Notes: generated from the sequence alone by a model not told the origin. Counted from the first letter of the stretch, positions 12,307 through 24,732 are shown. The stretch is DNA of 64,000 nucleotides from Eucommia ulmoides (GCA_016647705.1 JAENRU010000489.1:620001-684000), one strand, 5' to 3'. Translations and numbers: made by a program.

Positions 12307-13165
12307 AAAAAATCCTTACCCAAAAATTTGCCTTGCCCCGCCATACCCTTCCGACACGATAGTGGGTCGGTCAGTTATGAGTAATTTCTTTTCCTTCCAC
12401 CCAAACCCGACCCGTTCGAACCCAGAAACACTTTGGCTCGGGTACCTATCTACCCATACTCGACGCACCCGAACCTCCCTCGAACCCTAAACCCTAATAA
12501 TAGATATTTATCAAATTCCCTCCAAAACATGACATATTATGAAAAGACGTCATATATAAATAATACCCTAATCAAATTCAGATCATTCCATTTCCAAATT
12601 CCAACCTTCGCCACTCTCCTTCTCCTTCTCCTCCCTCTCTCTCCCTCAATCCCAGAGTCGTCGTCATCTATCAAACCCCAATAGATGATTTCTCAATGAT
12701 TCCTGCGTCGATGATTTCTGCGGGGATGATTCTTGCGTCATCTAATAATCTCACCGTCTAATAATAATCATGCATCTATCAAACCTTAAAAACCTCACCG
12801 TCGATGATTCCCGCGATGTTGTTTTCGTCGCCATCGATGGCTCCTGCTCTTTCTCCGTCTCCTGTTTCGATCTAACGATTTGTAAGTTTTTTTAAAAAAC
12901 ATTCTTTAGTATGTTTCTTTATTTTTTTTCTATCTCCGTCTCAGATCTACAAATTTTTATTATTTCATCTTTATTTTTTCGTTCTTGTTAATCGACAACC
13001 AACCGACCCGACCAACCCTGAATTAGATTGGGGTAATGAGGCTATATAGTCGGCTTCGGTTGAGGGAGCTGTCGAAATTTTTCTTCGGGTAGGCTGCTGA
13101 CTGAAAATTTTTCAACTCCAATTTGACCGACCAATTTACTTTCCTACTACTAATAATAAGTATGT
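12307..13165. other. GC-richer UTR-like DNA, no identifiable gene
   Basis: Between 12330 and 12870 the DNA is richer in C and G, with runs such as ctccttctccctctctct and repeated gatgattcctgcg / gatgatttctgcg words. An 83-codon plus frame ends at 12684. This resembles a 5' leader with pyrimidine tracts, and gatttgtaagt near 12880 could be a donor. No protein family is recognisable and no downstream exon follows. It may be a captured or dead gene 5' end. Confidence 0.25.
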
Positions 13166-13772
13166 GCACATGACATGATCAAAAGATGAAGGAGACTTCC
13201 ATAAACAAGAATTGTGATTTTGAAGCTATCTACGATGGATGACCTTGCATATATTGTTTTTTTTTTTTTATGATAAAAATAAAATAGTTGATGAAATAAA
13301 TTTAGCAACAAAGTGTTGAGATTATAATTTTTGGTAGATGACACATTTAAGATGGCCAAATAAGCCATATAATAGTAGTAGAGTCACCTGAATTTCAATC
13401 ATAGTTAGGTAACATTGTTGATTTATTTTATATGTTATAATTAAAAAAAATGATTGATGATAATAATCTCACCAAATGTATGAAAGTACAAAAAATAAAT
13501 CTATAAAAAGTAGAAAAATAAAATCTATAACTATTATGAAAGAACAAAAATAAAATCTGTAACTATCAAAAATATCAAATTAATATAAATTTTATTCTAA
13601 ATAGAGTGAAAAGTATCATCTATTGTTTTCAACATGTGTTTTAAAACTACTAAAAAAATTCATAAATTAAATATATGTATTTATGTCTGTGGTTACATAT
13701 ATTTTTTAAAAATTATTTTTACATTTTATATTTTTATTAAATAGTTTGAATTTTTTTAATTATTATTATACA
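13166..13772. repeat. Dispersed AT-rich repeat, copy B
   Basis: Second copy of the repeat at 3691-4258, in the same orientation. It starts gcacatgacatgatcaaaag and matches with scattered substitutions to aaattaaatat near 13675. Matching resumes after an extra ~70 bp at taaatagtttgaattttttt. No coding potential. Confidence 0.8.
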
Positions 13773-13797
13773 TATCAATTTTTTTAATATATGTATT

Positions 13798-14158
13798 AGG
13801 ACACCATGAAGTGATCTATAATTAAATTATAATAGGACACAAAATTGTGCCCTAATATAGTTTCTGTTTTTATGGCACTATTTTTTGTCCTTTTACATTA
13901 TATATAAATATTAATTTATTTAATTACTAATTAAATTCTATTGGGATACTACTTTGTATCCTTTAAATATTTGATTATAGGATACAATACATATAGTGTC
14001 TCGAAAAGTACCTTTATAGGGTACAAGACATATATTGTCCCAACAAATTAACTTTTATGCGACACTTCCAATTTTGTGCCCCGAAAAATACCTTTATAGG
14101 GCACAATACATATAGTGTCCCAATAGAAGTTCCCTTATAGGCAGTTTTTGTTGTAGTG
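13798..14158 (-). mobile_element. CACTA (EnSpm-type) element end, non-autonomous
   Basis: Read on the minus strand the element begins at 14158 with CACTACAACAAAAACTG, the classic CACTA terminus. Subterminal repeats of the type gggacactatatgtattgtg and ccctataaaggtac follow. It aligns along ~360 bp with 33839-34200, which lies in the opposite orientation. There is no transposase and no second CACTA end nearby, so it is a fragment or very short derivative. The distal limit near 13798 is where similarity to the other copy fades. Confidence 0.75.
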
Positions 14159-14452
14159 ATTTAACCAAACAGAAGAACCGGGGGAAGGAGGGGGCAAAAC
14201 AGATACTATTCGATCTCGCCCAATTCGACACGAAAGTATTAATATTTGATAATGGTGGATTTGGTCATGGGTCAAGCTGCAGGAAAAGCCTGAAGAATAA
14301 TAAATAGGTAATTAAGTGGTTTTTGACAAAAAAATATAAGGGGGTAATTGATATTTTCAAAATGATAGGGGATATTTGTGATTTTTTAGCAAAATGACAA
14401 GGGAGGTAAGTGATATAAACCCGTTGTTACAATTTTATTTCATATAATATCT
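14159..14452. other. Spacer between CACTA end and RTE LINE
   Basis: No gene. Phrases such as aagggggtaattgatatttt and gggaggtaagtgatataaac resemble the edge of another plant repeat (compare 820-930). The final bases (14444-14452, ataatatct) are the proposed left target duplication of the RTE LINE. Confidence 0.45.
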
Positions 14453-14779
14453 TTAAAACTCCGTCTGTGTGGTTCGACACTTTATTCCTTACACACAGCC
14501 GGTCCCAAGCCCGGGTAAGGGATGAAGGTTGCGTTAGGTAGCTGACAGTCAGCCAAAAAATTTATCAAAACTTTTATGACATGAATCGAAAGATATTAAA
14601 TGTTGGGGCATTCTCTACTAGCGACGCGCTACATTTCCACTGCCCTGATGTAGTGAATAATGGGTTAGTGTGGGCTAAGGCATCGCCCAGAAGCTACGCA
14701 CCATGTTTTCTCTAGGATACGGTATCAAATGAACAAGGGTTGTCGCATTATAATGGACGGGTGCAGATAAACAAGTTAG

Positions 14780-15530
14780 TCCATGAGAATAGGCTTAGGT
14801 TGGCAACTTGAAATATAGGAATACTGACGGGTAAGACTCGACAATTGGTTGATGTTATGTGTAGAGGGAGGATTAATATTCTATGCTTGCAAGAAACTAA
14901 GTGGGTTGGAGAGAGGTTTAGATAAATCGAGAGTACGGGATATAAATTATGGTACACGGGGAAGGACAGACATAGGAATGGGGTGGGCGTCATGATAGAT
15001 AGGGATTTAAAGGATAACATTGTCGATATTAGGAAAATTGGCGATAGGATGATGGTTATGAAGCTGGTGATTGGAGGAGAGGTGATTAACATTATTAGTG
15101 TGTACGCTCCCCAAGTTGGATTACAAGAAAATGTTAGACGAGAATTTTGGGAGAAAATGGACGAAGTCCTTCAAAGTATACCTAACCAAGAAAAAATATT
15201 TATTGGAGGAAACTTGAATAGACATGTCGGGAAAGAAAGGGGGACTTTCGAGAAAGTGCATGGTTGTTATGGATTTGGAGAGAAGAATACAATGGGGGAG
15301 ATTATTTTAAATTTTGCTATGACATATGATTTAGTTCTTCTGAATACACACTTAAGGAAAATAGATGAACACCTTATTATATTTAAGAGTGGACAGAGGA
15401 ATAGCCAGATAGATTTTATCCTTACAAGGGCGAGTGATCGTTTAATATGTAAGGACTGTAAAGTCATACCCAGAGAGAGTATTGCTACCTAACATAGACT
15501 AAAGGTAACTGATCTCAAGTTTCAGGGGTG
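14780..15530 (+). pseudogene. RTE LINE AP-endonuclease domain
   Basis: Reading from about 14780, the frame gives RLATWNIGILTGKT-like and LCLQETKWVG motifs, a stop near 14924, then an open run from 14983 to 15492 with the segments NGVGVMIDRDL, ISVYAPQVGL, FIGGNLNRHVG and SQIDFILTRA. These are the conserved blocks of the apurinic endonuclease fold of RTE elements. In the catalytic GDFN block the usual Asp is Asn (GGNLN), and the expected downstream H is preserved only after a stop (AT*HRLK). Nicking activity is therefore unlikely. Confidence 0.85.
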
Positions 15531-16189
15531 AAAACGAAAGTCTAAGATAAGTAGGCATTCCAGAATACTTTGGAGAGATCTAAGAGGTAAAAATATGGAG
15601 TTGTTTAAGAATAAAATTAGCAAAGATGAGTTATGGAAGAAATATGAGGATGTGAACAAAATGTAGATTGATATGCCGAGTCGTATTAGAGAGGTAGGAA
15701 GAGAAGTTTTAGGAGTTTGTAGAGAAAGAGAATCATGATATAAAGAAAGTTGGTGGTGGGATAAGGAGGTCCAAAAAGCCATTTGGGATAAGAAAATAGC
15801 TTATAAAGAATGGCAAAAATATTGAAGTCGGAAGAGTTTAGAGAAGTATAAACATGCAAAAATAGAAGTGAGAAAAATTATTAAGGAATCAAAATTTAGG
15901 GCGTATGATAATTTATATCAAAAGTTAGATACAAAAAAGGGAGATATGGATATATTTAAATTTGCTAGGTGACGTGAACGAAAGACTAGAGATATTAGAA
16001 GTGTCAAATGCATCAAAGACACTGATGAAAAGGTACTGGTGAAAAATGATGAGATAATGGAACAATGGAGAAGTTATTTTTATAATTTATTTAATGAGAA
16101 TGACGTTGGAGAATATAGACTAGAATTGCTTAATTTATCTTCAAATAAGATTTATAGGTTTCATAGAAGAATTAAGGTTTCGGAAGTTA

Positions 16190-17119
16190 GAATAGCACTA
16201 AAGAATATGTGAATTGGAAAAGCAGTAGGGGCAGATGAAATCCGTATAGAGGTGTGAAAAATTTTGGGAGATATTGAGATAAAGTGGTTGACTAGACTTT
16301 TCGATGACATTTTGAGGACTAAGAAAATACCTGACGATTGGAGGAGGAGTATCTTAATGCCCATCTATAAAAATAAAGGGGATGTTCAGAGTTGCACGAA
16401 CTATCGGGGCATAAAACCTATGATTGATACTATGAAACTTTGGGAAAGAGTGATAGAATATAGAATAAGACAGGAAACAAGCATAGAAGATAACCAATTT
16501 GGATTTATGCCCAACCAATCAACCACGGAAGCTATCTATTTAATCAAGAGATTAATAGAAAAATTTAGAGAAAATAAGAGAGATTTACATAGGGTATTTG
16601 TGGACTTGAAAAAAGCTTATGATAGGGTACCCAAAGAAGTTTTGTGGCGGGTGCTAGAAAAGAAATAGGTATCCAATATGTATATTAAGGTAATTAAGGA
16701 TATGTATAAAGTATCTCACTAGTGTTCGAATAAGAGAAGACGATACTTGTGCATTTTCTATTAATATAGGTTTACATCAATGATCATTTTTAAGTCCTTA
16801 CCTCTTCGTTCTAGTGATGGATGAGCTCACAAAACATATTCAAGATGGAGTACCTTGGAGTATGTTATTTGCAGTTGACATCGTATTAGTGGATAAAAAT
16901 ATAATAGGTCTTAACACTAAGTTAGAAAGATGGAGAAAAGCGTTAGAGTCTAAAGGTTTAAAGGTTAGCAAAGACAAGACATAATACATGCATTGCAATT
17001 TTAGTAATGCCCAGAGAGACGATGGTGTAGTCAAAATTGGAGACAAAGAGATACCGAAGGTTGATCGTTTTAGATATTTAGGTTTAATAATTCAGAGCAA
17101 TGACGAAATCGAGGAGGAT
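16190..17119 (+). pseudogene. RTE LINE reverse transcriptase domain
   Basis: The segment 16264-16668 holds LFDDILRTKKIPDDW, NYRGIKPMIDTMKLWERVI, QFGFMPNQSTTEAI and FVDLKKAYDRVP, which are RT motifs. After frame breaks, the catalytic loop near 16860-16890 reads LFAVDIVLV; the first Asp of FADD is replaced by Val. The run 16988-17119 (KIGDKEIPKVDRFRYLG) leads into the insertion point of the solo LTR. It is inactive by sequence. Confidence 0.85.
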
Positions 17120-17124
17120 ATTAC

Positions 17125-19021
17125 TGTACGCCGAGGATTTACACCCTCGAAGTATATGATTACTCGCAAGTGTACGAGGTCAAAGTTTTAGTATAGTGTA
17201 ATCGTGAAAGATTGAGTTATCGTATCCACAGGGATTGGTGTCGTTACTATCGAATACTGCGTTTGTCGTGACCTAACTTTATCTAGGCGAAAAACAAATG
17301 TATTTAATTAATTAAACTAATACTAATATAACCTAAATTAACTACACTGATATGCTAATATGTTTTAGGGTGAAGAATTTCCTAGGGATTAACGTGTTTA
17401 CAAATACGTGTTCGATTTCGATTTACTCACGTTTACAGTGTTCGACCTATTTGACAACCTCGGTACGTAAACTCCACTGCCACCTCTCCCGAGTGTAAGA
17501 CGGGGGAATACATGACTTCGAATCAACGAAGAAGTCACCCTCAACGTCATAACGACCCTAGGTCACGAGAGTCTCGCCCAGTGTCATTGATTGCACACAA
17601 TCCAACTCCCTACCGGGTTATTAGATCGTGCGTTATATTTACCCTATCGACAATCTCCGTTCTAAAACTCCCTCACCACCTCTCCCGAGTGTAAGACGGG
17701 GGATATAACGCAACTTCGAGTCAACGAAGATATCCCTCTCAACGTCTTAACGACCCTAGGTCACGTGAGTTTTGCCTAGCGTCATCGATTGTCCACGATT
17801 CAAACCCCAACCGGGTTATAAAATCGTGGCGTTTGTTTACCCAAATTCGAATTCAGGGTTTGTCAAAACCCCGTATTCTCCATTTATCTAACTAATCATG
17901 ATAAACAAACAATATGATAAATACAATCAAACTACGAAGAACAATCACAAACGCAACACCGAAATCATCTAAACAGCGTATTTATAAATATAGTGTTAAT
18001 CCCTACAACAATCCATATTTAGCTATGTCCTTAGCCGCATAAATAATGAAATAACGAGCTAAACATGCTCACATGATCCTAAGATAAATAAATAAGGAAA
18101 AACAATCGAAGAACTTAGTCTCGTCCGAAGATAAACCGCTAAGAAAGCGCAACGATCGATTCGCCATCTTCTCCACTTCGGGATGTGAGCTTCACCTCTA
18201 AAACTCCTAAACCTAGGCCTAAATATAGCCAAAGGTGCCTAAATGCCCCGGGGGGGGGGGGGGTCACAAGGAGGGGAGAGGGAATGGTATTTATAGCCAA
18301 AATATCTCAAAATATCTAATAAATATCAAGGCTGTGTCAAGGGTTTCCGCCTAGGCGCAGGGTTTTCCACCTAGGCGCAAGTAGGTCGGTTAACGTTCTG
18401 CCATTTTTACGCCTAGGCGGTGGAATTTCCGCCTAAGCCGAGGAACTGCAGGTTTGTATTTTCTTTTGATTGTAACTTCTTCATCCGAACTTCGATTGAG
18501 GTGATTCAAAAACCTATGGAAAACTAAGAAAAAGATATACAACTTTAATGTTTTGAGTATTTCCAAAATCGGATTGAATCGTAGTCCAAAATAGTCTTGA
18601 AGTTACAGCACCTGTACCGACTTTGCAGGTTTGGTGACCGCCTAGGCCAAGAAGTAGGCGGTGGACTTGGAAATGTTTTTGCTGGGGTTTCCGCCTTGGC
18701 GGAGGAATTTCCCTCCTAGGTGGTGGGTTGTCAGTGGCCTTTTATCATTCTCAGCATCTTCATTGCCTAGGCGGTGGTCTGGACGCCTAGGCGGTGGGCC
18801 TGTTTCACAATTTTGCCTCCGAGCTTGTTTATCCACCATAACTTTGTCTGCTTTTGGTTCGATCTCATCGTTTTCGCTCCAGTTTCCTATCTTTTTTGCC
18901 CCACACACCTAATTTATACAAAAAATAAATAAAACTAATTAAAACATAATAAAATACTATATAAACGCTCAAAAATTAACTTAATTCGGTTTGAAAATAG
19001 ATAGATAGATCACACTTATCA
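17125..19021 (-). mobile_element. Solo LTR inserted in the RTE LINE
   Basis: A 1897-bp sequence, TG...CA on both strands, is flanked by perfect 5-bp duplications ATTAC (17120-17124 and 19022-19026). Removing it and one duplication rejoins the RTE reading. Read on the minus strand it begins tgataagtgtgatctatcta and ends with the word gtacacttgcgag, closely related to the LTRs at 37678-45411. It holds many copies of the palindromic word cgcctaggcg (18345-18800) and a 14-base G run at 18250-18263. The minus frame 18908-18642 and its plus-strand counterpart are not considered genes. Confidence 0.88.
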
Positions 19022-19026
19022 ATTAC

Positions 19027-19560
19027 GCATAGAATCAACGCAGGTTGGTTAAAGTGGAGAAGTGCAGTTGGGGTGATTTGTGATTGTAGAATTCCGTTGA
19101 AATTTAAAGGAAAAATCTGCAAAACTGCTATAAGACCAACGCTTCTTTATGGTTCAGAATGTTGGGTGATAAAAATGAATCATGTCCAGAAAATTAGGAT
19201 AACAGAAATGAGGATACTACGGTGGATGAGTGGGAAGACGAGAATGTATATAGTTAAGAATGAAGTTATTAGAGAGAATTTAAGAATAACACCTATTGAA
19301 GAGAAAATTAGATAAAATCATTTACGATAATTTGGGCATGTGCATAGAAGACCCATAAAAGCACCAGTGAGAAAATGTGATTTAGTTCAAGTTCAGGAGA
19401 CTACTAAAGGAAGATGTAGACCTAAGAAGATATGGGACGAGACTATTATAAATAATTTGATGACATTAAACCTGACGGAGGGGATGACCCTTGATCGATC
19501 GATCTCTATGGTGTAAATGGATTCATGTAGGCAACCCCACATAAGTGGAACAAAGATTTA
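19027..19560 (+). pseudogene. RTE LINE C-terminal domain
   Basis: The frame 19073-19315 contains PTLLYGSECWVIK, RILRWMSGKTR and NEVIRENL, the usual C-terminal block of plant RTE polyproteins after the RT. Beyond a stop at 19315, FGHVHRRP and GRCRPKKIWDE motifs follow. The domain is recognisable but broken. Confidence 0.85.
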
Positions 19561-19582
19561 GTTGTTGTTGTTGATAATATCT

Positions 19583-20299
19583 CTAACAATTTAACAACTT
19601 ATCCCAAAGTATGTAAAATAAATCTATATAATAATGGGCATAAGAAGTTTAATTTTAGAAACTGTCACCCAAAAATTTTATGTCCCCACTTCTATTTTTG
19701 TTAAATTTAACTATATTTTAACTCTTTGAATTTTACATTTATAATTAATTGGTTATTTTTTGGGTGCAGTTACTGAGCAATCCCGTTTGGGTGTGAAAAC
19801 TATCCTATGAACCGAAGATGTTTTGTTTGCACCGATCGGTCCTAATGGAAATTTGCGAACAAATTTACCCCTATTAATAAATATGCACCTTCCATATGTG
19901 TTGTTGCCCTTAAAAATGCGGAACAAAATATGATAATAAATTACGAGTGAAACTAAAAACGAAACTTACAATTTTTCTTAATCATGATTGTTTTTCAATG
20001 GTTTTTTTTACATCACAATGATCTATAAATCATGATCTTCAAAATGAAATAATAATCTTTTTTTTTTTTTCAAAATTTTGGATTAAGATGCGTGTGAATG
20101 TTATATATAGTATTAATTGTGATGTTAATGTTATATATAACATTACTATAATTTGTGTGCCCCGTGAATGTTGAACTTAACATCCAATGTAATAGAAATA
20201 ACATCAAATGATGTTAATAATATCACAAATTATTTGAACGTGTAGAATGTAACATGACTTTTTGATAAATATGGTTTGGATGGTGAATGTAACACTCAA
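19583..20299. repeat. AT-rich DNA with AATGTAACAT-type words
   Basis: No gene is visible. Words such as gaatgtaacat, taacatgaatgt and gatgttaatgttatatataa recur between 20090 and 20290 and again at 21100-21230, on the other side of the LTR candidate. The LTR may therefore have inserted into a short repeat cluster. Confidence 0.5.
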
Positions 20300-21095
20300 C
20301 TGTGTTTTGATAATGTTGATGAAGGTATTTTCGAGCACCACTGAGTCAACACCTGGGACCCAGCCACTTGTCTATCCTCGTCGTGACATGGACACATTCT
20401 AAAATCCACAGTATCACGCTGAAGCATACGCTAACGAAGACTTTCCTGGAATCCCCTTTGCACTTATGAAGGAGCAAGGTGCCCCGTAAGGAAGTAGCTA
20501 CCTTGAGCTTTGCGCCCTATCCTAGACGGCCAATTTCAGGGATTTAACCGTTCATCTTGACCGACTATCATCATTCCAGCTCGTTTCTCTCCACTCTCCT
20601 CCACCAGCTTACCACCACAGACTTGACAAAGGCCGCAGGGTTCGCCAAATGGGCCCAAAAGCCTAAGCCCAGTGATTATCTTCTAAACTTTCCAGATTAT
20701 CGGTTAAACACATGGTTTCACCTAATTAACCGTGTTTAGACCCGACTGATCATCTTCAATACCTATATATACCAGGGGTTATGCAAGCCCGATGTACACT
20801 TTATTACGCGCATTCATTGAGTTCACTCGCTTACTTAACGCATCCATGTACCGTTTTTCCCAGAGCTTTTATTCTCACGTAGGAAGAGATTCACCGGGAC
20901 AAATCCCGGTCTAAGCCTTCTGCAGGGACCACTCCTTGAGGAATAGGGCTCTTGACACAATAGGTCACTCTTCACAAGACCCAGTACAACTCACGTGAAA
21001 AATTTTCAACCGACGACTCCACCTCACTAGAATGACACATGTTACCCAACTAGACCTTACTCAAGGTGTTGACCACTTTGGGACACCAACAAATT
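20300..21095 (+). mobile_element. Solo LTR candidate (gypsy-like)
   Basis: A GC-richer block begins tgttttgataatgttgatga and ends in ttgggacaccaaca. It carries a TATA-like tatatata at 20764-20771 followed by LTR-like leader sequence. Flanking DNA on both sides shares the same repeat words, consistent with insertion. Exact ends and target duplication are unclear: tcaac versus ccaac flank one possible pair of ends. It has no open frame beyond 60 codons and no internal domain. Confidence 0.45.
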
Positions 21096-21741
21096 TATAA
21101 AGCCGTGTTAATTGTAACACAAATGCGAAAACTGAAACTTCTTAAAACATCATGTTTAATGTAACATGAATGTGAAAACTAAAACTTTTGGAAGTATTAT
21201 ATTTAATGTAACATGAATCTAAAATTAATGAAAAAAATAGTAGATATGATATCATTTTGAAGATCTTATTCAGACGAATTTAAATATATAATTAGATTAT
21301 GGAAAAAAAATGTGCACAACAATAATTGCTTTGATTTTAATAAAATAATTTTGTGTGAAACTTAAATATGAAAATTTTCAATCCCGCGAATCATGCAGGG
21401 TCAAATTAGTCATGTCAATTTTCTCGTGTTTTGGAATTGGGACTAAATGGTTCGGAATGTTTGCACAGTGGGATTGTTTGATTTAAATTTAAACAATTGG
21501 AATCAATGTGTAATTACACACTTAATTTGGGTCCACTTGATAATTTTCTCTATTTTTTATACACATAAATTAGATAATTAATATAGTGCATTTAGACATA
21601 GAGAATCCGGAGTATAAAATAAATTTCGATCATTTAATTAAAGAGATATTTTCAACAGTTGGATTATATGTTTAGAGAGATCCTAACCGTACAATACATA
21701 TTAGATTATTTAAAATAATTTATTAATTATATTTTAAAATC

Positions 21742-21817
<76 letters not shown>

Positions 21818-22585
21818 CATGACTTTTTACCCTAGCACACGTATATAAACAATAAAATATGGAGAATGAGGAGAGAGAGAATTAGAATTAGAATTTTTTA
21901 ATTTTCATTATTTGGAGAGAGTAATGACATGCTAAATATGCCAATTGACGATGCAAAGAATGCATGCAATTTGATGTTTGGTTTTAGGCTCTATTCAATG
22001 AGGATGGTACATATACAACTATAATACAAGCCATAAAACAAGACTGAATTACACTTTATATCCCGAAATTTATATTGAGTCTTACTTTACCCCTAACATT
22101 TTAATTGTTTTAATGTGCCTCGTTCAAATTTTACTTTTCAAATTAATTTGATCCACATAACAGATGTCCTCCAATATTTTGGCCAAGGAGGGAAAATATA
22201 AGTTCTAAAAACTAATCCTATTTTTTTAAAAGTTAATATGTAGTAATTAAAAAGATTGGCCAAATTAGCTGGTTCAACTTGGTGAACTGTCGGTCACTCT
22301 TAAAGCCAAACCGGCTTACTCTAAAAGCTTGAACTAAACCAAAAACCTTTACATTAAAAAATACAAATAAAACCGACCAAACCATCGAACATGAAGAACT
22401 AATTTAGTATAGGTCAATAAAGTTAAACTAAAGGACAATTTCAATTGATGGGTACATTCAAATGCCTATACCCTTGCACACGAGGTTTTGAGTCTACCTA
22501 TTAGCTTGCAATTACTTACATTCAGTCAATATGGAATATAACATTTGTAAGATTTGCTAAATCTCTTTTATTCCATGAAAATATA
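21096..22585. other. AT-rich spacer with long (AT)n tract
   Basis: Non-genic. The main landmark is an (AT)n microsatellite at 21747-21812. A repetitive-looking stretch at 21440-21540 is unassigned. Confidence 0.5.
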
Positions 22586-23594
22586 TCTTGAAAATATATT
22601 TTAAAAATATAACAATTCACATTTTACATTTTGAACTGTTGAATCAATTATAAATTTACCTGTTGAGATCAAACACTATTTTAAATTATTATAATCCTAT
22701 ATCATATAATATTTGACAAAATAATAACATATCTCAAAATATCGCACAAAAAAAATCATACTTCCACTTCAAAAATGATTAAATAAAATTTTATTAAATA
22801 CCCATTAAGTTTTATATTTGTATGTAATCAGTTATTTTTTAATTTACCATTTTTTTAACTTGCTAAAATCGAAAACTGGTTCATCAGATATGGGTCTTTG
22901 GGATCAAGAATAAAGTGTTTCTCCCAACTCTGATTACTCTCCTAGCTCAGGATCCTGGAAAACAATTCATTGTGAGTGGGTTTGCTGCTATTGCACCTCC
23001 ATTTATGAGAACTAGTCAATTATTTTGAGGAGATTTGGACAAAGTATTGACTAGGAAAAGAGTGTGTGTCCCTAACTAGATCTCTATTCTGCTATTTATA
23101 GATGAGGGAAGACTTGTTTGAAATAAAATTCCCGAATCCCGACACATTATCATTAATGTAGAAAAATTATCGAGATATGGAATAATGAGTTGTTATTCAA
23201 GGAGTGATAATGGCTCTTTCCTCAATAAGCATGAGGCATTACAATTGTTCCTGAGTAGGAACAACAGTAACAATAAACGTTGGTTACATTTCTTTATGTT
23301 ATTTATACCCGTAATCAATGCATCTCGAGATTTATAACCCTATTAGAAGTGTCGAGACTTCAAAGCCTGCCTTCCCTAGTCGGGTTAAAAGCTAACATGC
23401 TGAGGAGATGATGCCACTCTAGACAATGACTTATCTTGGTGTAGGTACCTTAGCCAGTGTATAGCGTTCTGTAGCTTCTGTTGCACGTCACATGCTTCTG
23501 TGGATACGTATCAATAATTTGCGCCCCAATCAGATTTCTCCTCATCAACACTTATAAATAAGAAAAACAAATAGTGAACAAGAAATCCCTAGTC
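22586..23594. repeat. 3' flank of LYK copy 1, left end of segmental duplication
   Basis: Homologous to 53530-54328 plus 55624-55795. Shared phrases include catatctcaaaatatcgcac, gggatcaagaataaa, tatttatagatgagggaaga, and gtatagcgttctgtagctt near 23460. It marks the leftmost detectable extent of the tandem duplication that made the two kinase genes. No coding content. The last bases (23590-23594, tagtc) are the left target duplication of the next solo LTR. Confidence 0.8.
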
Positions 23595-23895
23595 TGTAAA
23601 ACCCCGATAAATTTATATTTTGAAATATTATTTTATAAGTTTTGGATTATTGTGCAATTTAAAATATACTTCTAAGAATTTTGGGATAAAATTAATATTT
23701 TTTTATTTTAAAGGAGGATATTTGTATAAATAAATAAATAGCTGAAATGGTTTCTTCCTGGATAGGAAACCAAATCAACCATATATATATATGTGTATGT
23801 TAACACGTGTATGTGTTAGCATATAATAATAATAATAATCAATAATAAGAATAGCAAATGATCTATTGGCCATATAATATATCTCACTGTTCATA

Positions 23896-23926
<31 letters not shown>

Positions 23927-24518
23927 ATATATATATATATATATAAGATATGTTTTGAGCTTTTTTTTTTAGCAAGAAAAGATTATGAAAAGAAAAACAA
24001 ATTATGCCACATTAATTTCGGTTTAGATTTCGGCTCAGATTTTAAGTAAAATTTATAACTATTTTAATATATGTATTTAATCTCTCCATGTATTGTGTGA
24101 TTTATGTTATTACTGTTATAATCGTTGTTTTTCATGAAATAATTATGATCACGTATTATGTTAAAATTATGTGAGACGTATGTCTATATGTTATTTGTAG
24201 ATTAATTAAATGCACGTAGTAAAGGGGTTAAAAATTCTACTAAGAGTTAGTTCATAACCCCACAATTTTCATTTCAGGGTTGGTGGAAATGGGCCTAAAC
24301 TAGAAACGCGTTATTTGGGATTTGGATCAAATTTTGTAAAATTTTATTTATTATTAATGTTATTAAAATTGACTCGATTAAATTGATAAATATAGTTGTC
24401 GAGATAGCTTGTAAAAAATTTCTCAGATTTTTATAAAATTAAATTTGGTTATTCGTTTTAGTATTAATTCTCCAAAGGGAGAGACCGCGTAGTGGTCCTA
24501 GGAAACCGTATTGTTACA
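23595..24518. mobile_element. Solo LTR with TAGTC target duplication
   Basis: A 924-bp sequence starts tgtaaaaccccgataaattt and ends gtattgttaca. It is flanked by perfect TAGTC copies (23590-23594 and 24519-24523). The homologous place in copy 2 (near 55785) reads cctagtctattctataagtc, the empty site, so insertion followed the gene duplication. A (TA)n microsatellite lies inside (23896-23945). The TGTAA...TTACA termini and length suit a gypsy-type LTR left by LTR-LTR recombination. Confidence 0.85.
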
Positions 24519-24714
24519 TAGTCTATTCTATAAATCAAGACATATTTTAAATTTGAGACATTTTTAATCGTTGGATTAACTTTAAATCCAATAGTTGAGA
24601 TCAAACCCTATTTTTAATCCTGCAAACACATTCAACAACTCCAGTACATACTTAAAACTATTCAAAAGATTTCAGAACAAAAGGAACATAAAGTTGCAAA
24701 AATAGTTTGCAGCG

Positions 24715-24732
24715 CCCCCCCCCCCCCCCCCC
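24715..24732. repeat. Poly-C tract of 18
   Basis: A homopolymer C run lies about 150 bp downstream of the copy 1 stop codon. The copy 2 counterpart (56033-56050) is 11 C, one A and 7 C. Such runs are slippage-prone and often mis-assembled. Confidence 0.9.

Larger units (their letters stand above)
14453..19573 (+). mobile_element. RTE-clade LINE, inactive, split by a solo LTR
   Basis: The element reads plus. A 5' leader (ccggtcccaagcccgggtaa near 14502) is followed by an endonuclease domain, an RT domain and a short C-terminal domain, and it ends in (TTG)n at 19561-19573, typical of plant RTE elements. A candidate 9-bp target duplication, ataatatct, lies at 14444-14452 and 19574-19582. A 1.9-kb solo LTR (17125-19021) interrupts it just after the RT domain, and the reading resumes at 19027. 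Many stops and frameshifts make it non-functional. Confidence 0.85.

Noticed and set aside
14748-15092. 114-codon minus-strand frame
   Set aside because: Shadow of the RTE endonuclease on the other strand; no independent motif.
18340-18800. CRISPR-like regularity of repeated words
   Set aside because: Repeats are short, irregularly spaced, in both orientations, and inside a plant LTR; not a CRISPR array.
18642-18912. Frames of 88 and 83 codons on opposite strands in the solo LTR
   Set aside because: They overlap the palindromic cgcctaggcg cluster and sit inside a solo LTR; no protein family is recognisable.
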